Below, piece by piece: positions 1 to 7,790 of a stretch of DNA of 64,000 bases (positions are counted from its first letter, which is position 1; the number at the start of each line of letters is the position of its first letter). This DNA comes from Crossiella sp. CA-258035. GTDB lineage: Bacteria > Actinomycetota > Actinomycetes > Mycobacteriales > Pseudonocardiaceae. Both the position numbers and the translations under genes were made by a program. The notes under the pieces were generated by a model that saw only the letters and a program-made list of their open reading frames with translations, was not told the origin of the DNA and did not search any database. The stretch is from NCBI RefSeq assembly GCF_030064675.1, contig NZ_CP116413.1:8275501-8339500 (forward strand). Reading direction: 5' to 3'.

Positions 1-2
1 CG

Positions 3-497
3 GAGCCGATCGTGCGCGCGGCGACCAAGCGGCTGGCCGGACGGATGCAGGTGGTCTACGTGGTGGCCGACTACTACGAGGACTACCCGAAACCGTGCAT
101 GCACGGCTGGGGCGCGCGGCAGCTGACCGTGGCGCCCAACGGCGATGTGCTGCCCTGCCCCGCGGCCACCGCGATCAGCACGCTCGAGCTGGAGAACGTG
201 AAGGACCGGCCGCTGGCCGAGATCTGGTACCAGGGCGAGTCCTTCAACGCCTACCGCGGCACCGACTGGATGAGCGAGACCTGCCGGGCCTGCCCGCGCA
301 AGGAGACCGACTTCGGCGGCTGCCGCTGCCAGGCGTTCCTGCTCACCGGCGACGCCGCGGCCACCGACCCGGTGTGCTCCCGCTCGCCGGACCGGCCGAT
401 CATCGACACCATCCTGGCCCGCCACCACGAGGCCGCCGAGCCGCTGGACGCGCCGCTGGCGATGCGCTGGCTCGCCACCGAACGAGGAGCGCGATGA
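3..497 (+). CDS. pqqE: PQQ biosynthesis radical SAM protein PqqE, C-terminal part (5' end outside window)
   Basis: This is the C-terminal SPASM region of PqqE, the radical SAM enzyme that crosslinks Glu and Tyr of the PqqA peptide in pyrroloquinoline quinone synthesis. The frame is open to the left edge, so the gene starts outside the window. Visible family motifs are 'KPCMHGWG', 'LPCPAA', the 'CRACPRKETDFGGCRCQAF' cluster and 'DPVCS', which give the cysteines that bind the auxiliary Fe-S clusters. 'DWM' and 'LTGDA' are also typical of PqqE rather than of other SPASM maturases. The stop overlaps the start of pqqB by 4 nt (ATGA), so the two are translationally coupled. Confidence 0.93.
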   Translation, partial: EPIVRAATKRLAGRMQVVYVVADYYEDYPKPCMHGWGARQLTVAPNGDVLPCPAATAISTLELENVKDRPLAEIWYQGESFNAYRGTDWMSETCRACPRKETDFGGCRCQAFLLTGDAAATDPVCSRSPDRPIIDTILARHHEAAEPLDAPLAMRWLATERGAR

Positions 498-1390
498 GGG
501 TTCTGCTGCTGGGCACGGCGGCAGGCGGCGGTTTCCCGCAGTGGAACTGCGCCTGCCGGATGTGCGCCGCCGGCCGGGACGGCCAGCTGGCCCACCGCAG
601 CCAGGACGGCATCGCGGTCAGCGCCACCGGCGAGCGCTGGTTCCTGGTCAACGCCAGCCCGGACATCCGCGCACAACTGTTGGCGCACAACCAGTTCCGC
701 CCCAAGCCACCGAGGGACACCCCGCTGCGCGGCGTGCTGCTCACCGACGCGGAGCTGGACCACTCGCTTGGCCTGATGCTGCTGCGCGAGGGCGACGACC
801 TGGACGTCTGGGCCCCTGCGGCGGTGCTGCACGGGCTGACCGAGGACTTCGGGCTGCGCGGGGTGCTGGCGCACTACCGGAGCTGGTCCTGGCACACCGT
901 CGAGCCCGGCACCGCCTTCACCCTCGGCGGCGAGCTGGCGGTGACCGCGTTCCCGGTCAGTGGCAAGCGACCCCGGTACGCCACAGAGTCCACAATGGAC
1001 GGTCCGTGGGTGGTGGCCTACCGGATCACCGACCCGGCCACCGGCGGCGCGCTGGTCTACGCGCCCTGCCTGCGCGAGTGGCCCGAGGGCTTCGACGAGT
1101 TCGTCGGCGACGCCGACTGCGTGATCATCGACGGCACCTTCCACTCCGCCGCGGAGATGTCCGGGGCCACCGGGAAGAAGGCGGACGCGGACCAGAAGTC
1201 CATGGGGCACATCCCGATCGCCGGTCCGGGCGGCGGCCTGGACGTGTTGTCCCGCTTCCCCAGCAAGCGCCGGATCCTGACCCACCTGAACAACACCAAC
1301 CCGGTGCTGGACCCGGACTCACCGGAACACGCCGAGGTGCTGGCCGCCGGGGTGTCCGCACCACCGGACGGCACCGAGCTCGAGCTCTAG
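494..1390 (+). CDS. pqqB: PQQ biosynthesis protein PqqB
   Basis: A 298-residue protein of the metallo-beta-lactamase fold that belongs to the PQQ pathway; the family has been assigned hydroxylation of the crosslinked tyrosine or a carrier role. The N-terminus 'LLLGTAAGGGFPQWNCACRMC' is diagnostic of PqqB, including the Cys-x-Cys-x2-Cys zinc site. Further on are 'LVNASPDIRAQL', 'LLTDAELDHSLGL' in place of the canonical HxHxDH motif, 'CVIIDGTFHSAAEM' and a C-terminal 'THLNNTNPVL'. ATG at 494 overlaps the pqqE stop. The order pqqE-pqqB differs from the common pqqABCDE order. The stop is shared with the convergent regulator in a CTAG tetranucleotide. Confidence 0.95.
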   Translation: MRVLLLGTAAGGGFPQWNCACRMCAAGRDGQLAHRSQDGIAVSATGERWFLVNASPDIRAQLLAHNQFRPKPPRDTPLRGVLLTDAELDHSLGLMLLREGDDLDVWAPAAVLHGLTEDFGLRGVLAHYRSWSWHTVEPGTAFTLGGELAVTAFPVSGKRPRYATESTMDGPWVVAYRITDPATGGALVYAPCLREWPEGFDEFVGDADCVIIDGTFHSAAEMSGATGKKADADQKSMGHIPIAGPGGGLDVLSRFPSKRRILTHLNNTNPVLDPDSPEHAEVLAAGVSAPPDGTELEL

Positions 1391-2355
1391 GACGCGGCCA
1401 GCAGGGCATCAGCCTGCGCGCTGCGCTGGTAGAGCACGAACCGGCCGTCCCGGCGCGCGGTGACCAGGCCGGTCCGGCGCAGCGCGCCCAGGTGGTAGGA
1501 CACCGTGGCCGCGGCCAGCTCGTGCCGGTGGGCCAGCTCCGCGGTGGAGCGGGGCGCGTCCAGGTCGGCCAGCAGCGCGGCCCTGGTCGCGCCGACCACC
1601 CTGGCCAGCTCGGCCGGGTCCCGCCTGCCGCGCAGGCCGATCCTGGCGGCCGGGTAGTAGAGGGCGACCTGCCGCTTGTCGTCGCACTGGAGCATGAACT
1701 TCGGCCAGCTGAGCACCGAGGGGACCAGCACGATCGCCTGCCCGGACAGGTCGAGGTCCACCGAGTAGGGCTTGTCCACGGTCACCGCCGAGCCGGTCCA
1801 GTGGCACTTCGGGTCCAGCGTGCTCAGCAGGGTGCCGACCCCTCGGGTGGCCAGCGTCCTGGCCCGGTCGTTGAGATCGGCCTCGGCCAGCGCCTCGATC
1901 CGGTCCCAGCCCTCGGCCAGCGCCAGCCGCCAGAAGGTCTCGATCCCCTCGGCCAGCCGCCCGGCCAGCGTGCCAGCCTCGGCCAGCCGCCGCACCCTGG
2001 CCGAGACCGGCCGGCCCCAGTGGTCCTCGGCGTACCGCAGCTGGGTGTGCACCACTTCCGCCGAACTGCCCGCGAGGTCGGCCAGCTGGGCCTGGAACAC
2101 CTCGGCAGGCGCGCCCGGCCGGGGCTGCGGGGTGAGCAGGTCCGGCGTGTAGTGGTTGCCCTCCGGCGCGAGCAGGTCGGTGACCAGGTCGACCTCGGCC
2201 GCGCCGAGCGCGTCCCTGGCCAGCGCGCCGGTGTCGCCGAAGACCGGGTGCCTGCCACCGCGCGCGGCCAGGTTCAGCCACCAGACCGCTTCCATGATCG
2301 GTGAGTGCGACAGCCGGATGTTCGCCACCGTCACGGCGTCGCAGCGCAGCAGCAT
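1387..2355 (-). CDS. DUF5937/ArsR-type winged-helix transcriptional regulator
   Basis: A 322-residue protein with a C-terminal ArsR-like winged helix (about residues 250-315: 'TAELAHRHELAAATVSYHL', 'GLVTARRDGRFVLYQRS') and a long N-terminal region of the DUF5937 type that presumably senses a ligand. I chose ATG at 2355 (MLLRCDAV), where homology-like sequence begins; the open frame runs about 100 codons further upstream in low-quality, proline/arginine-rich sequence. It points away from the endonuclease-like gene and toward pqqB, with which it overlaps by 4 nt. Targets are unknown; a role in PQQ genes is possible only by position. Confidence 0.8.
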   Translation of the reverse strand: MLLRCDAVTVANIRLSHSPIMEAVWWLNLAARGGRHPVFGDTGALARDALGAAEVDLVTDLLAPEGNHYTPDLLTPQPRPGAPAEVFQAQLADLAGSSAEVVHTQLRYAEDHWGRPVSARVRRLAEAGTLAGRLAEGIETFWRLALAEGWDRIEALAEADLNDRARTLATRGVGTLLSTLDPKCHWTGSAVTVDKPYSVDLDLSGQAIVLVPSVLSWPKFMLQCDDKRQVALYYPAARIGLRGRRDPAELARVVGATRAALLADLDAPRSTAELAHRHELAAATVSYHLGALRRTGLVTARRDGRFVLYQRSAQADALLAAS

Positions 2356-2430
2356 CACCGGCCGAACATAGCGCGGATTCGAGCGGGTTCGAATGAGTTC
2401 CACTGGCGGCCGGGAGGCGCTTTGCTGGTC

Positions 2431-2474
2431 GTGGCCGGGGAATCCAGTTCTGGGGGACGGGATTCCCCGGCCAC
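2431..2474. promoter_or_regulatory. 15-bp perfect inverted repeat in divergent promoter region
   Basis: Arms 2431-2445 and 2460-2474 (GTGGCCGGGGAATCC and its exact complement) flank a 14-nt loop. It lies between the divergent regulator gene (start 2355) and the secreted endonuclease-like gene (start 2519), so it is not at the end of any gene. It could be an operator or an RNA hairpin in the leader of the gene at 2519. Confidence 0.55.
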
Positions 2475-2518
2475 TGCGCGCCATCTCCCGTTCACCGGCC
2501 ACCGCTAGCCTGCCCCGC

Positions 2519-3478
2519 ATGCGGTGGTCCCGACTGGTCATGTCCGTACTGGCCCTCACCATCGGCCTGACCGGCCCTGCCGAGGCCGCCCCAGCCGATG
2601 TCCGGGTGCTGACCTGGAACATCTGGCGCGGCGGCCTCGGCGCGGGCGCGGACAACCTGCCCCGGCTGCTGGACCAGGTCGTGGCGACCCGCCCGGACGT
2701 GCTGCTCGCGGTGGAGACCTACGGCTCGGGCGAGAAGATCCGCCAGGCGCTGACCGACCGGGCGGGCAAGGGCCGCTACTCCGGCACCCAGATCACGCCG
2801 AGCAGCACCGGCGGCGACAACCTGTGGATCTTCACCCGCTACCCGGTGACCAGGACCTATCCGGCCCCGGCCGGTGGCAAGGTCAGCGCGTTCAACTTCG
2901 GCGGCGTCCAGGTCCGGCTGCCCGGCGGCAGGCACCTCAACCTGTTCGACACCTGGCTGCCCTACACCGACCCGTGGAACGGCTACCTGATCGACGAGAA
3001 CGCCGCCGCCATCCGCGCGGGCCAGCCACCCCGGCACAGCCCGGCGGCGGTGGCCCAGGCGGAGACCGCGCAGACCACCTACCTGACCGAGATCATCACC
3101 CGCCACCTGCCCGATGGCCCCGCCGTCCTGGGCGGCGACTTCAACACCCCCGCGGCCAGTGACTGGACCGAGCGGTGGCAGGGCTGCCCGAACCACTTCG
3201 GCATGACCTACCCGCTGCGCACCACCGACCTGCTGGTCGAGGCGGGCTTCACCGACACCTTCCGCGCCGCCCACCCGGACGCCTGCGCCGCCGAGGGCCG
3301 CACCTGGAGCCCGCAGCCGACCGAGCGGATGATCACTCCACAGCGCATCGACCTGACCTTCGCCAGGGGCGCGACGGTGACCGGCAGCCAGGTGCTGGAC
3401 ACCCGGCTGCCCCGGCACGGGCCGGGGGTCTTCTACTCCGACCACGCGGCGCTGCTGAGCACGGTGCGGGTGCGCTGA
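2519..3478 (+). CDS. secreted endonuclease/exonuclease/phosphatase family protein
   Basis: A 319-residue protein with an N-terminal signal peptide (hydrophobic stretch 'LVMSVLALTIGLTG' and an Ala-x-Ala site near residue 22). The rest is an EEP-fold hydrolase: 'RVLTWNIWRGG' carries the metal-binding Asn, 'VLLAVETYG' the metal-binding Glu, 'VLGGDFNTP' the catalytic Asp/Asn, and 'SDHAALLS' the C-terminal Asp-His. The family includes DNase I, sphingomyelinases and phosphoinositide phosphatases, so the substrate cannot be fixed from sequence; nuclease or phosphodiesterase outside the cell is the likely role. ATG at 2519 is chosen because the signal peptide begins there. No partner gene is adjacent. 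Confidence 0.85.
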   Translation: MRWSRLVMSVLALTIGLTGPAEAAPADVRVLTWNIWRGGLGAGADNLPRLLDQVVATRPDVLLAVETYGSGEKIRQALTDRAGKGRYSGTQITPSSTGGDNLWIFTRYPVTRTYPAPAGGKVSAFNFGGVQVRLPGGRHLNLFDTWLPYTDPWNGYLIDENAAAIRAGQPPRHSPAAVAQAETAQTTYLTEIITRHLPDGPAVLGGDFNTPAASDWTERWQGCPNHFGMTYPLRTTDLLVEAGFTDTFRAAHPDACAAEGRTWSPQPTERMITPQRIDLTFARGATVTGSQVLDTRLPRHGPGVFYSDHAALLSTVRVR

Positions 3479-3590
3479 GCGCGCTCGGTGAACTCTCGTC
3501 TCGCTCAGTGATACCGTCCGCCCTACTTGATTAGTTAATTTAGGTCTGGCCGGGGTGTATCAACTTCGCTGGCCGGGAGAGCGAGTCGCG

Positions 3591-4619
3591 GTGGCGAGCA
3601 GGGGACGGCCGAGCAGGGCCAGCGTCTACCAGCGGCTCGACCATGCCCTCGTTGAGCTGAACACCCGGTTCGGCGGCCTGCCCAGCCCCAAGGAAGCCCA
3701 GTCGATCTGGGACGACATCTGGCACCTGGAGGCGCACCACTCCACCGCGCTGGAGGGCAACACGCTGGTGCTGCGTGAGGTGCAGGCGCTGCTGGCGCAG
3801 GGCCGCGCGGTCGGCGCCAAGCCGCTCGGGGAGTACAACGAGGTGCGCGGCTACGCCGACGCCGCGCGCTGGGTCTACGGCCAGGCGCTGGAACCCGACG
3901 ACTGGCACGACGGGCGGTTGCTGACCATCAGCGAGGTCCGCCGGGTGCACCACACCGCGATGACCCCAGTCTGGGACGTGGCCCCGCACCTGGAGGCGAC
4001 CGACCGGGAAGGGCCGGGCTGCTTCCGCGAACACGACATCCAGCCCTTCGCCGACGGCATGACGCCGCCTGCTTGGCCGCTGGTGCCGGTCCGGATGCAG
4101 GAGTGGGTGGACGAGGTCTGCCTGACTGGCGGGCGCCTGCGCGGTGGCGAACCATCTGAGCGGCCGCTGGCGGAGGAACTGGCCCGGCTGCACAACGAGT
4201 TCGAGCGGGTGCACCCGTTCCTGGACGGCAACGGTCGCACCGGACGGCTGGTGCTCAACCTCATCCTGGTCCGGCTCGGCTATCCGCCGGTGGTCATCTT
4301 CAAGCGCCAGCGGGAGGCCTACCTCACCGCGCTGCAGCGCGCCGACTCCGGCGACTGCGGCGCGTTGGGCGAGCTGATCGCCAGGGCCATGTACGACAAC
4401 CTCAACCGGTTCATCGTGCCCAACGTGGCCGGGCCCGCCCGGCTGGTGCCGCTGGCCGCGCTGGTGTCCGAGGAATTCACTCTGGCCGCGTTGCGGCAGG
4501 CGGCGCGGCGCGGGCGGCTGGACGCGGTGCAGGGACCCGACGGGGTCTGGCGCAGTTCGCGCAAGGCCGTGGCGGCGTATCAGGAAAACAAGCACCAGCA
4601 CCGCCGTCCGGCGGGTTGA
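3591..4619 (+). CDS. Fic family protein with N-terminal inhibitory motif
   Basis: A 342-residue Fic-domain protein, a family that transfers AMP or other phosphate groups to target proteins. The active-site motif 'HPFLDGNGRTGR' (about residues 208-219) has the catalytic His and the Asn/Arg residues. Near residues 51-56 is 'STALEG', matching the (S/T)xxxE(G/N) inhibitory helix, so the enzyme is probably self-inhibited (class II) and needs no separate antitoxin. The last about 60 residues look like a winged helix ('EEFTLAALRQAARRGRLDA'). GTG at 3591 is preceded by GGGAG; an in-frame GTG at 3555 is an alternative. It stands alone, after an AT-rich stretch at 3530-3542 that may hold its promoter. 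Confidence 0.88.
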   Translation: MASRGRPSRASVYQRLDHALVELNTRFGGLPSPKEAQSIWDDIWHLEAHHSTALEGNTLVLREVQALLAQGRAVGAKPLGEYNEVRGYADAARWVYGQALEPDDWHDGRLLTISEVRRVHHTAMTPVWDVAPHLEATDREGPGCFREHDIQPFADGMTPPAWPLVPVRMQEWVDEVCLTGGRLRGGEPSERPLAEELARLHNEFERVHPFLDGNGRTGRLVLNLILVRLGYPPVVIFKRQREAYLTALQRADSGDCGALGELIARAMYDNLNRFIVPNVAGPARLVPLAALVSEEFTLAALRQAARRGRLDAVQGPDGVWRSSRKAVAAYQENKHQHRRPAG

Positions 4620-5208
4620 CCGTCCACAACAGACAGCCGGGCGGCGCTGGTCAGTCCACAAAGGCCAGTTGACCGGACATCTCCGGGCCGTTCGGCGGCC
4701 ATGCGGCCTAGTCCCCAGGTCGGACCCCGTGCGGGCGCTACCTCCCCGGCGGGTGCCCAGATCGCCACCGGTAGCGGAGGTGCGCGGGCGGGGTCGGGGT
4801 GGACAGTGACGGGGCAGACCTGGCGCGTGCCTGGGAGGGCGGTCGCGGTGTCGCATCCGCCTGTGCCGGACTCCGGCGCCTACTCCGTGGAGCAGTACCG
4901 CGCGTTGCCGGCCGGCACCCCGACCTCGCGGTGAACTCCCAGGTCAGCCGGGCGGTGCTGATCGAGTTCGCCCAGCGGGCGGGAGGAGGACACGGGTGGA
5001 GGCGGCGAAGCAGGAGGGGCTGGTGCGACGGGTGCGGACGCCGGTTGTGCGGCCGCTGACCACCTCTTCGACCACCCCGCCGTGGCAGCTGGACCCCCGC
5101 GACCCACAGAACCGGCAGAACCGGACCCCGTCCGCACCTGACCCCAGCGCGCACACCGGCGGTAGGTTGGGGGGTACTGCCCTGGTCGCGCAGTGGTTCG
5201 GAGCGCGC
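4620..5208. other. 589-bp stretch without a recognisable gene
   Basis: Between the Fic gene and the histidine kinase. Several short open frames cross it on both strands, but none has a recognisable domain and their composition is Arg/Pro/Gly-rich. Plus-strand segments near 4850-4930, 4920-4990 and 4995-5060 read like pieces of ordinary protein in different frames, which could be a decayed gene. No repeat, RNA gene or strong terminator was seen. Confidence 0.4.
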
Positions 5209-6408
5209 ATGTCCACACCACTCGGCTGGCGTCCGCCGCGCCCGCTGCAAAACCTGAGTGCCCGCCAGGCGGACCTGCTGGTCGTCGTCCTCGTGCTGCT
5301 CGCAGTGGAACTGCCGCTGGCCTTCGGCATCAGCGGCGCCTCACCGTGGTGGGGCTACCTGGTCGCGGCGCTGACCGCGCTCCCGCTGCTGCTGCGCCGC
5401 CAGGCGCCGATGCTGACCATGCTCGCGGTCAGCGTGGCCGACCTGGTCTACATCGGGCTGGACCTGCCGGACGTGTGGAGCATCTACGGCCCGCTGGTCG
5501 GCGTCTACACCGTGGCCAGGCACAGCGAACCGCTGATCCGCCGGGTCACCCTGGCGCTGGCGCTGCTCGCGGTGGTGGTGCACAACATGCTCGACCCGAT
5601 GGAGTTCCAGGAGTTCACCTTCCTGATCACCTGCACGGTCACCGCGTACCTGCTGGGCTGGGCGGTGCGCACCAACGCCGCCTACACCCTCGCGCTGGAG
5701 GAGCGCACGCACCGGCTGGAGCAGGAGCAGCAGCTGGAGGCCGAGCGGGCCACCAGCGCCGAACGCGCCCGGATCGCCCGCGACATGCACGACATCCTCT
5801 CCCACGCGGTCGCGCTGATCGTGGTGCAGGCCGAGTCGGGGCCGCTGGTGGTGCGCAACGACCCGGCCCGCGCCGAGGCCAGCTTCGACGCCATCGCCAC
5901 CGCGGGGCGGGACGCGATGGCCCAGCTGCGCAGGCTGCTCGGCATGGTGCCCAGGGATCCGGCCGAGGTGGGCCGGGCCCCGCAGCCGACCATGGACGAC
6001 GTGCCGCGCATGATCGAGACGGTCCGGGCCACCGGGCTGCGGGTGGAGCACTCCGTGCAGGGCACGCCCAGCCCGCTGCCGCCGGACACCGAGCTGGCGG
6101 TCTACCGGCTGATCCAGGAGGCGCTGACCAACACCGTGCGGCACGCCCGCGCCGGCCGGGCCGAGGTGCGGCTGAGCTGGTCACGGGCCGAGCTGGCGGT
6201 GCGGGTGCACGACGACGGGATCGGCGCGGACCTCACCGAGCAGCAGGGCCGCGCCGGGCGCGGGCTGGTCGGCATCCGGGAACGGGTTGGCGCCTGTGGC
6301 GGGATGGTGCGGATCGGGCCGCGGGATGGCGGCGGGTTCGCAGTGACGGCGGAAATCCCGTTGGCGCACAAGGACTTCCCGGTGAACCGGGTGGAGAGGC
6401 GGAGTTGA
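5209..6408 (+). CDS. membrane sensor histidine kinase (HisKA_3 / NarL-type)
   Basis: A 399-residue kinase of the HPK7 type. The N-terminal about 150 residues contain several hydrophobic membrane segments ('LVVVLVLLAVELPLAFGI', 'LVAALTALPLLL', 'LALALLAVVV'). A coiled coil with 'EERTHRLEQEQQLEAERA' leads into the HisKA_3 helix 'ERARIARDMHDILSHAVALI'; the phosphorylated His is about residue 194. The ATPase domain has 'EALTNTVRHA', 'VHDDGIGAD' and 'GRGLVGIRERV'. ATG at 5209 is chosen as the start of the conserved region; the frame is open further upstream. The cognate regulator follows within 3 nt. The signal sensed is not apparent; this type of pair often responds to envelope stress or antibiotics. 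Confidence 0.9.
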   Translation: MSTPLGWRPPRPLQNLSARQADLLVVVLVLLAVELPLAFGISGASPWWGYLVAALTALPLLLRRQAPMLTMLAVSVADLVYIGLDLPDVWSIYGPLVGVYTVARHSEPLIRRVTLALALLAVVVHNMLDPMEFQEFTFLITCTVTAYLLGWAVRTNAAYTLALEERTHRLEQEQQLEAERATSAERARIARDMHDILSHAVALIVVQAESGPLVVRNDPARAEASFDAIATAGRDAMAQLRRLLGMVPRDPAEVGRAPQPTMDDVPRMIETVRATGLRVEHSVQGTPSPLPPDTELAVYRLIQEALTNTVRHARAGRAEVRLSWSRAELAVRVHDDGIGADLTEQQGRAGRGLVGIRERVGACGGMVRIGPRDGGGFAVTAEIPLAHKDFPVNRVERRS

Positions 6409-6410
6409 GC

Positions 6411-7097
6411 GTGGTGACCGAGCAGACCGTGGAGCCGATCCGCGTGGTGATCGCCGACGACCAGGAGCTGGTGCGCGCCGGGTTCCGGCTGATCCTGGAC
6501 AGCCAGCCCGACATCGAGGTGGTGGCCGAGGCCGAGGACGGCGCGAACGCGGTGTTCGCCACCCGCATGCTGCGGCCGGAGGTGGTGCTGCTGGACATCC
6601 GGATGCCCACCATGGACGGCATCGAGGCGGCCAGGGTGATCTGCGCGGAGACCGACGCCAAGGTCGTCATGCTGACCACCTACGACCTGGACGAGTACCT
6701 CTACGACGCGCTGCACGCCGGGGTCAGCGGCTTCCTGCTCAAGGACGTGCGCAGGGACGACCTGGTGCACGCGGTGCGCGTGGTGGTCACCGGCGAGGCG
6801 ATGCTGGCCCCGTCGATGACCCGCCGCCTGGTGCAGGACGTGGTCAGCCGCGCGCTGCGGCCCACCCCGGACAACCCGGACCCGCGCCTGGACACGCTGA
6901 CCGCGCGCGAGGCGCAGACCCTGGAGCTGGTGGCCCGCGGGCTGTCCAACGCGGAGATCGCCAAGGCCATGGTGCTCTCCGAGCACACGGTGAAGACGCA
7001 CGTCAGCAGCCTGCTGACCAAGCTGGACCTGCGGGACCGGGTGCAGGCGGTGGTCTTCGCCTACGAGTACGGCGTGGTGGGCGGCAGCCGGGCCTAG
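6411..7097 (+). CDS. NarL/LuxR-family response regulator
   Basis: A 228-residue response regulator paired with the kinase just upstream. The receiver domain has 'VVIADDQELVRAGF' with the acidic pocket, the phosphorylated Asp in 'LLDIRMPTMDG' (about residue 62), Thr in 'MLTTYD' and Lys in 'FLLKD'. The C-terminal LuxR helix-turn-helix is 'LTAREAQTLELVARGLSNAE' followed by 'SEHTVKTHVSSLL'. GTG at 6411 has a GGAG six bases upstream; TTG at 6405 overlapping the kinase stop (TTGA) is an alternative. Both genes form one operon. Confidence 0.92.
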   Translation: MVTEQTVEPIRVVIADDQELVRAGFRLILDSQPDIEVVAEAEDGANAVFATRMLRPEVVLLDIRMPTMDGIEAARVICAETDAKVVMLTTYDLDEYLYDALHAGVSGFLLKDVRRDDLVHAVRVVVTGEAMLAPSMTRRLVQDVVSRALRPTPDNPDPRLDTLTAREAQTLELVARGLSNAEIAKAMVLSEHTVKTHVSSLLTKLDLRDRVQAVVFAYEYGVVGGSRA

Positions 7098-7099
7098 CG

Positions 7100-7750
7100 C
7101 TACCGGGAGGGCAGCAGGCGTTCCCTGATCCGCATCCGCAGCGCCTGCCAGAGCTGTCCCGGCACCGACGGCCGCCGCGCGGTGCACCGGGCCCGCGCGG
7201 GCACGTGCTCGCCGCGCAGCTCCCCGGCCACCTCGGCGACCACCCTCGGGTGCCCCAGCGGCACCGGTTCGGCGCCCCGGTCCAGCACCTTCACCCGGAC
7301 GCCGTGCCCGGTGAGCACCTGCTCGATCGGCACGCTGCGCAGGTTGAGCAGCGCCTGGTCCAGCTGGGTCGCGCCGTGCTGGGCCGCTTCCTCGCCCGAG
7401 CACGGTTCCGGGTCGACCAGCAGCACCGAGCGGACCTGCTCGGGATGGTCGGTGGCCAGCAGCATGGCCGGTCCGGCGGCCTGCCCCTCGGCCAGCAGGT
7501 CGATGGTGCCGCCGCTGTCGGCCAGGCGCTCCAGCACGTCCCTGGCCCTGGGCATGGCGGCTTCGGCCGCGGGCAGGCGCAGCCAGGCGATGTGCGTGGA
7601 GCGGGCGAAGTCCCGCCAGGTCGCGGGCAGCTCCCCGTGCTTGCCCAGGCCTGCTGGATCAAGGACGAAGAGCACGTCGGCGCCTTCGGGTCCGTGTTCC
7701 ACCAGGTCCGGGCCCGCGGCTCGGGTGACCTGTGGTTTTGGTGCGCTCAT
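7100..7750 (-). CDS. hypothetical protein with degenerate alpha/beta-hydrolase character
   Basis: A 216-residue protein I cannot name. The order of strands resembles the first half of an alpha/beta hydrolase ('DVLFVLDPAGLGKHGELPATW', then 'IDLLAEGQAAGPAMLLA' where a nucleophile elbow would sit, then 'VRSVLLVDPEP'), but the elbow reads AEGQA, with Gly where the serine is expected, so catalysis is doubtful. ATG at 7750 is chosen; an upstream in-frame start lies in low-complexity sequence. It lies convergent with the response regulator, 2 nt from its stop. Confidence 0.6.
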   Translation of the reverse strand: MSAPKPQVTRAAGPDLVEHGPEGADVLFVLDPAGLGKHGELPATWRDFARSTHIAWLRLPAAEAAMPRARDVLERLADSGGTIDLLAEGQAAGPAMLLATDHPEQVRSVLLVDPEPCSGEEAAQHGATQLDQALLNLRSVPIEQVLTGHGVRVKVLDRGAEPVPLGHPRVVAEVAGELRGEHVPARARCTARRPSVPGQLWQALRMRIRERLLPSR

Positions 7751-7790
7751 GGCCTGCCTTTCCGGGTGACCCCCGCGCGGGGGATACCCA

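Noticed and set aside
5193-7097. A long plus-strand frame that would fuse something to the NarL-type response regulator
   Set aside because: The upstream part is an out-of-frame shadow of the histidine kinase; the regulator begins at 6411.
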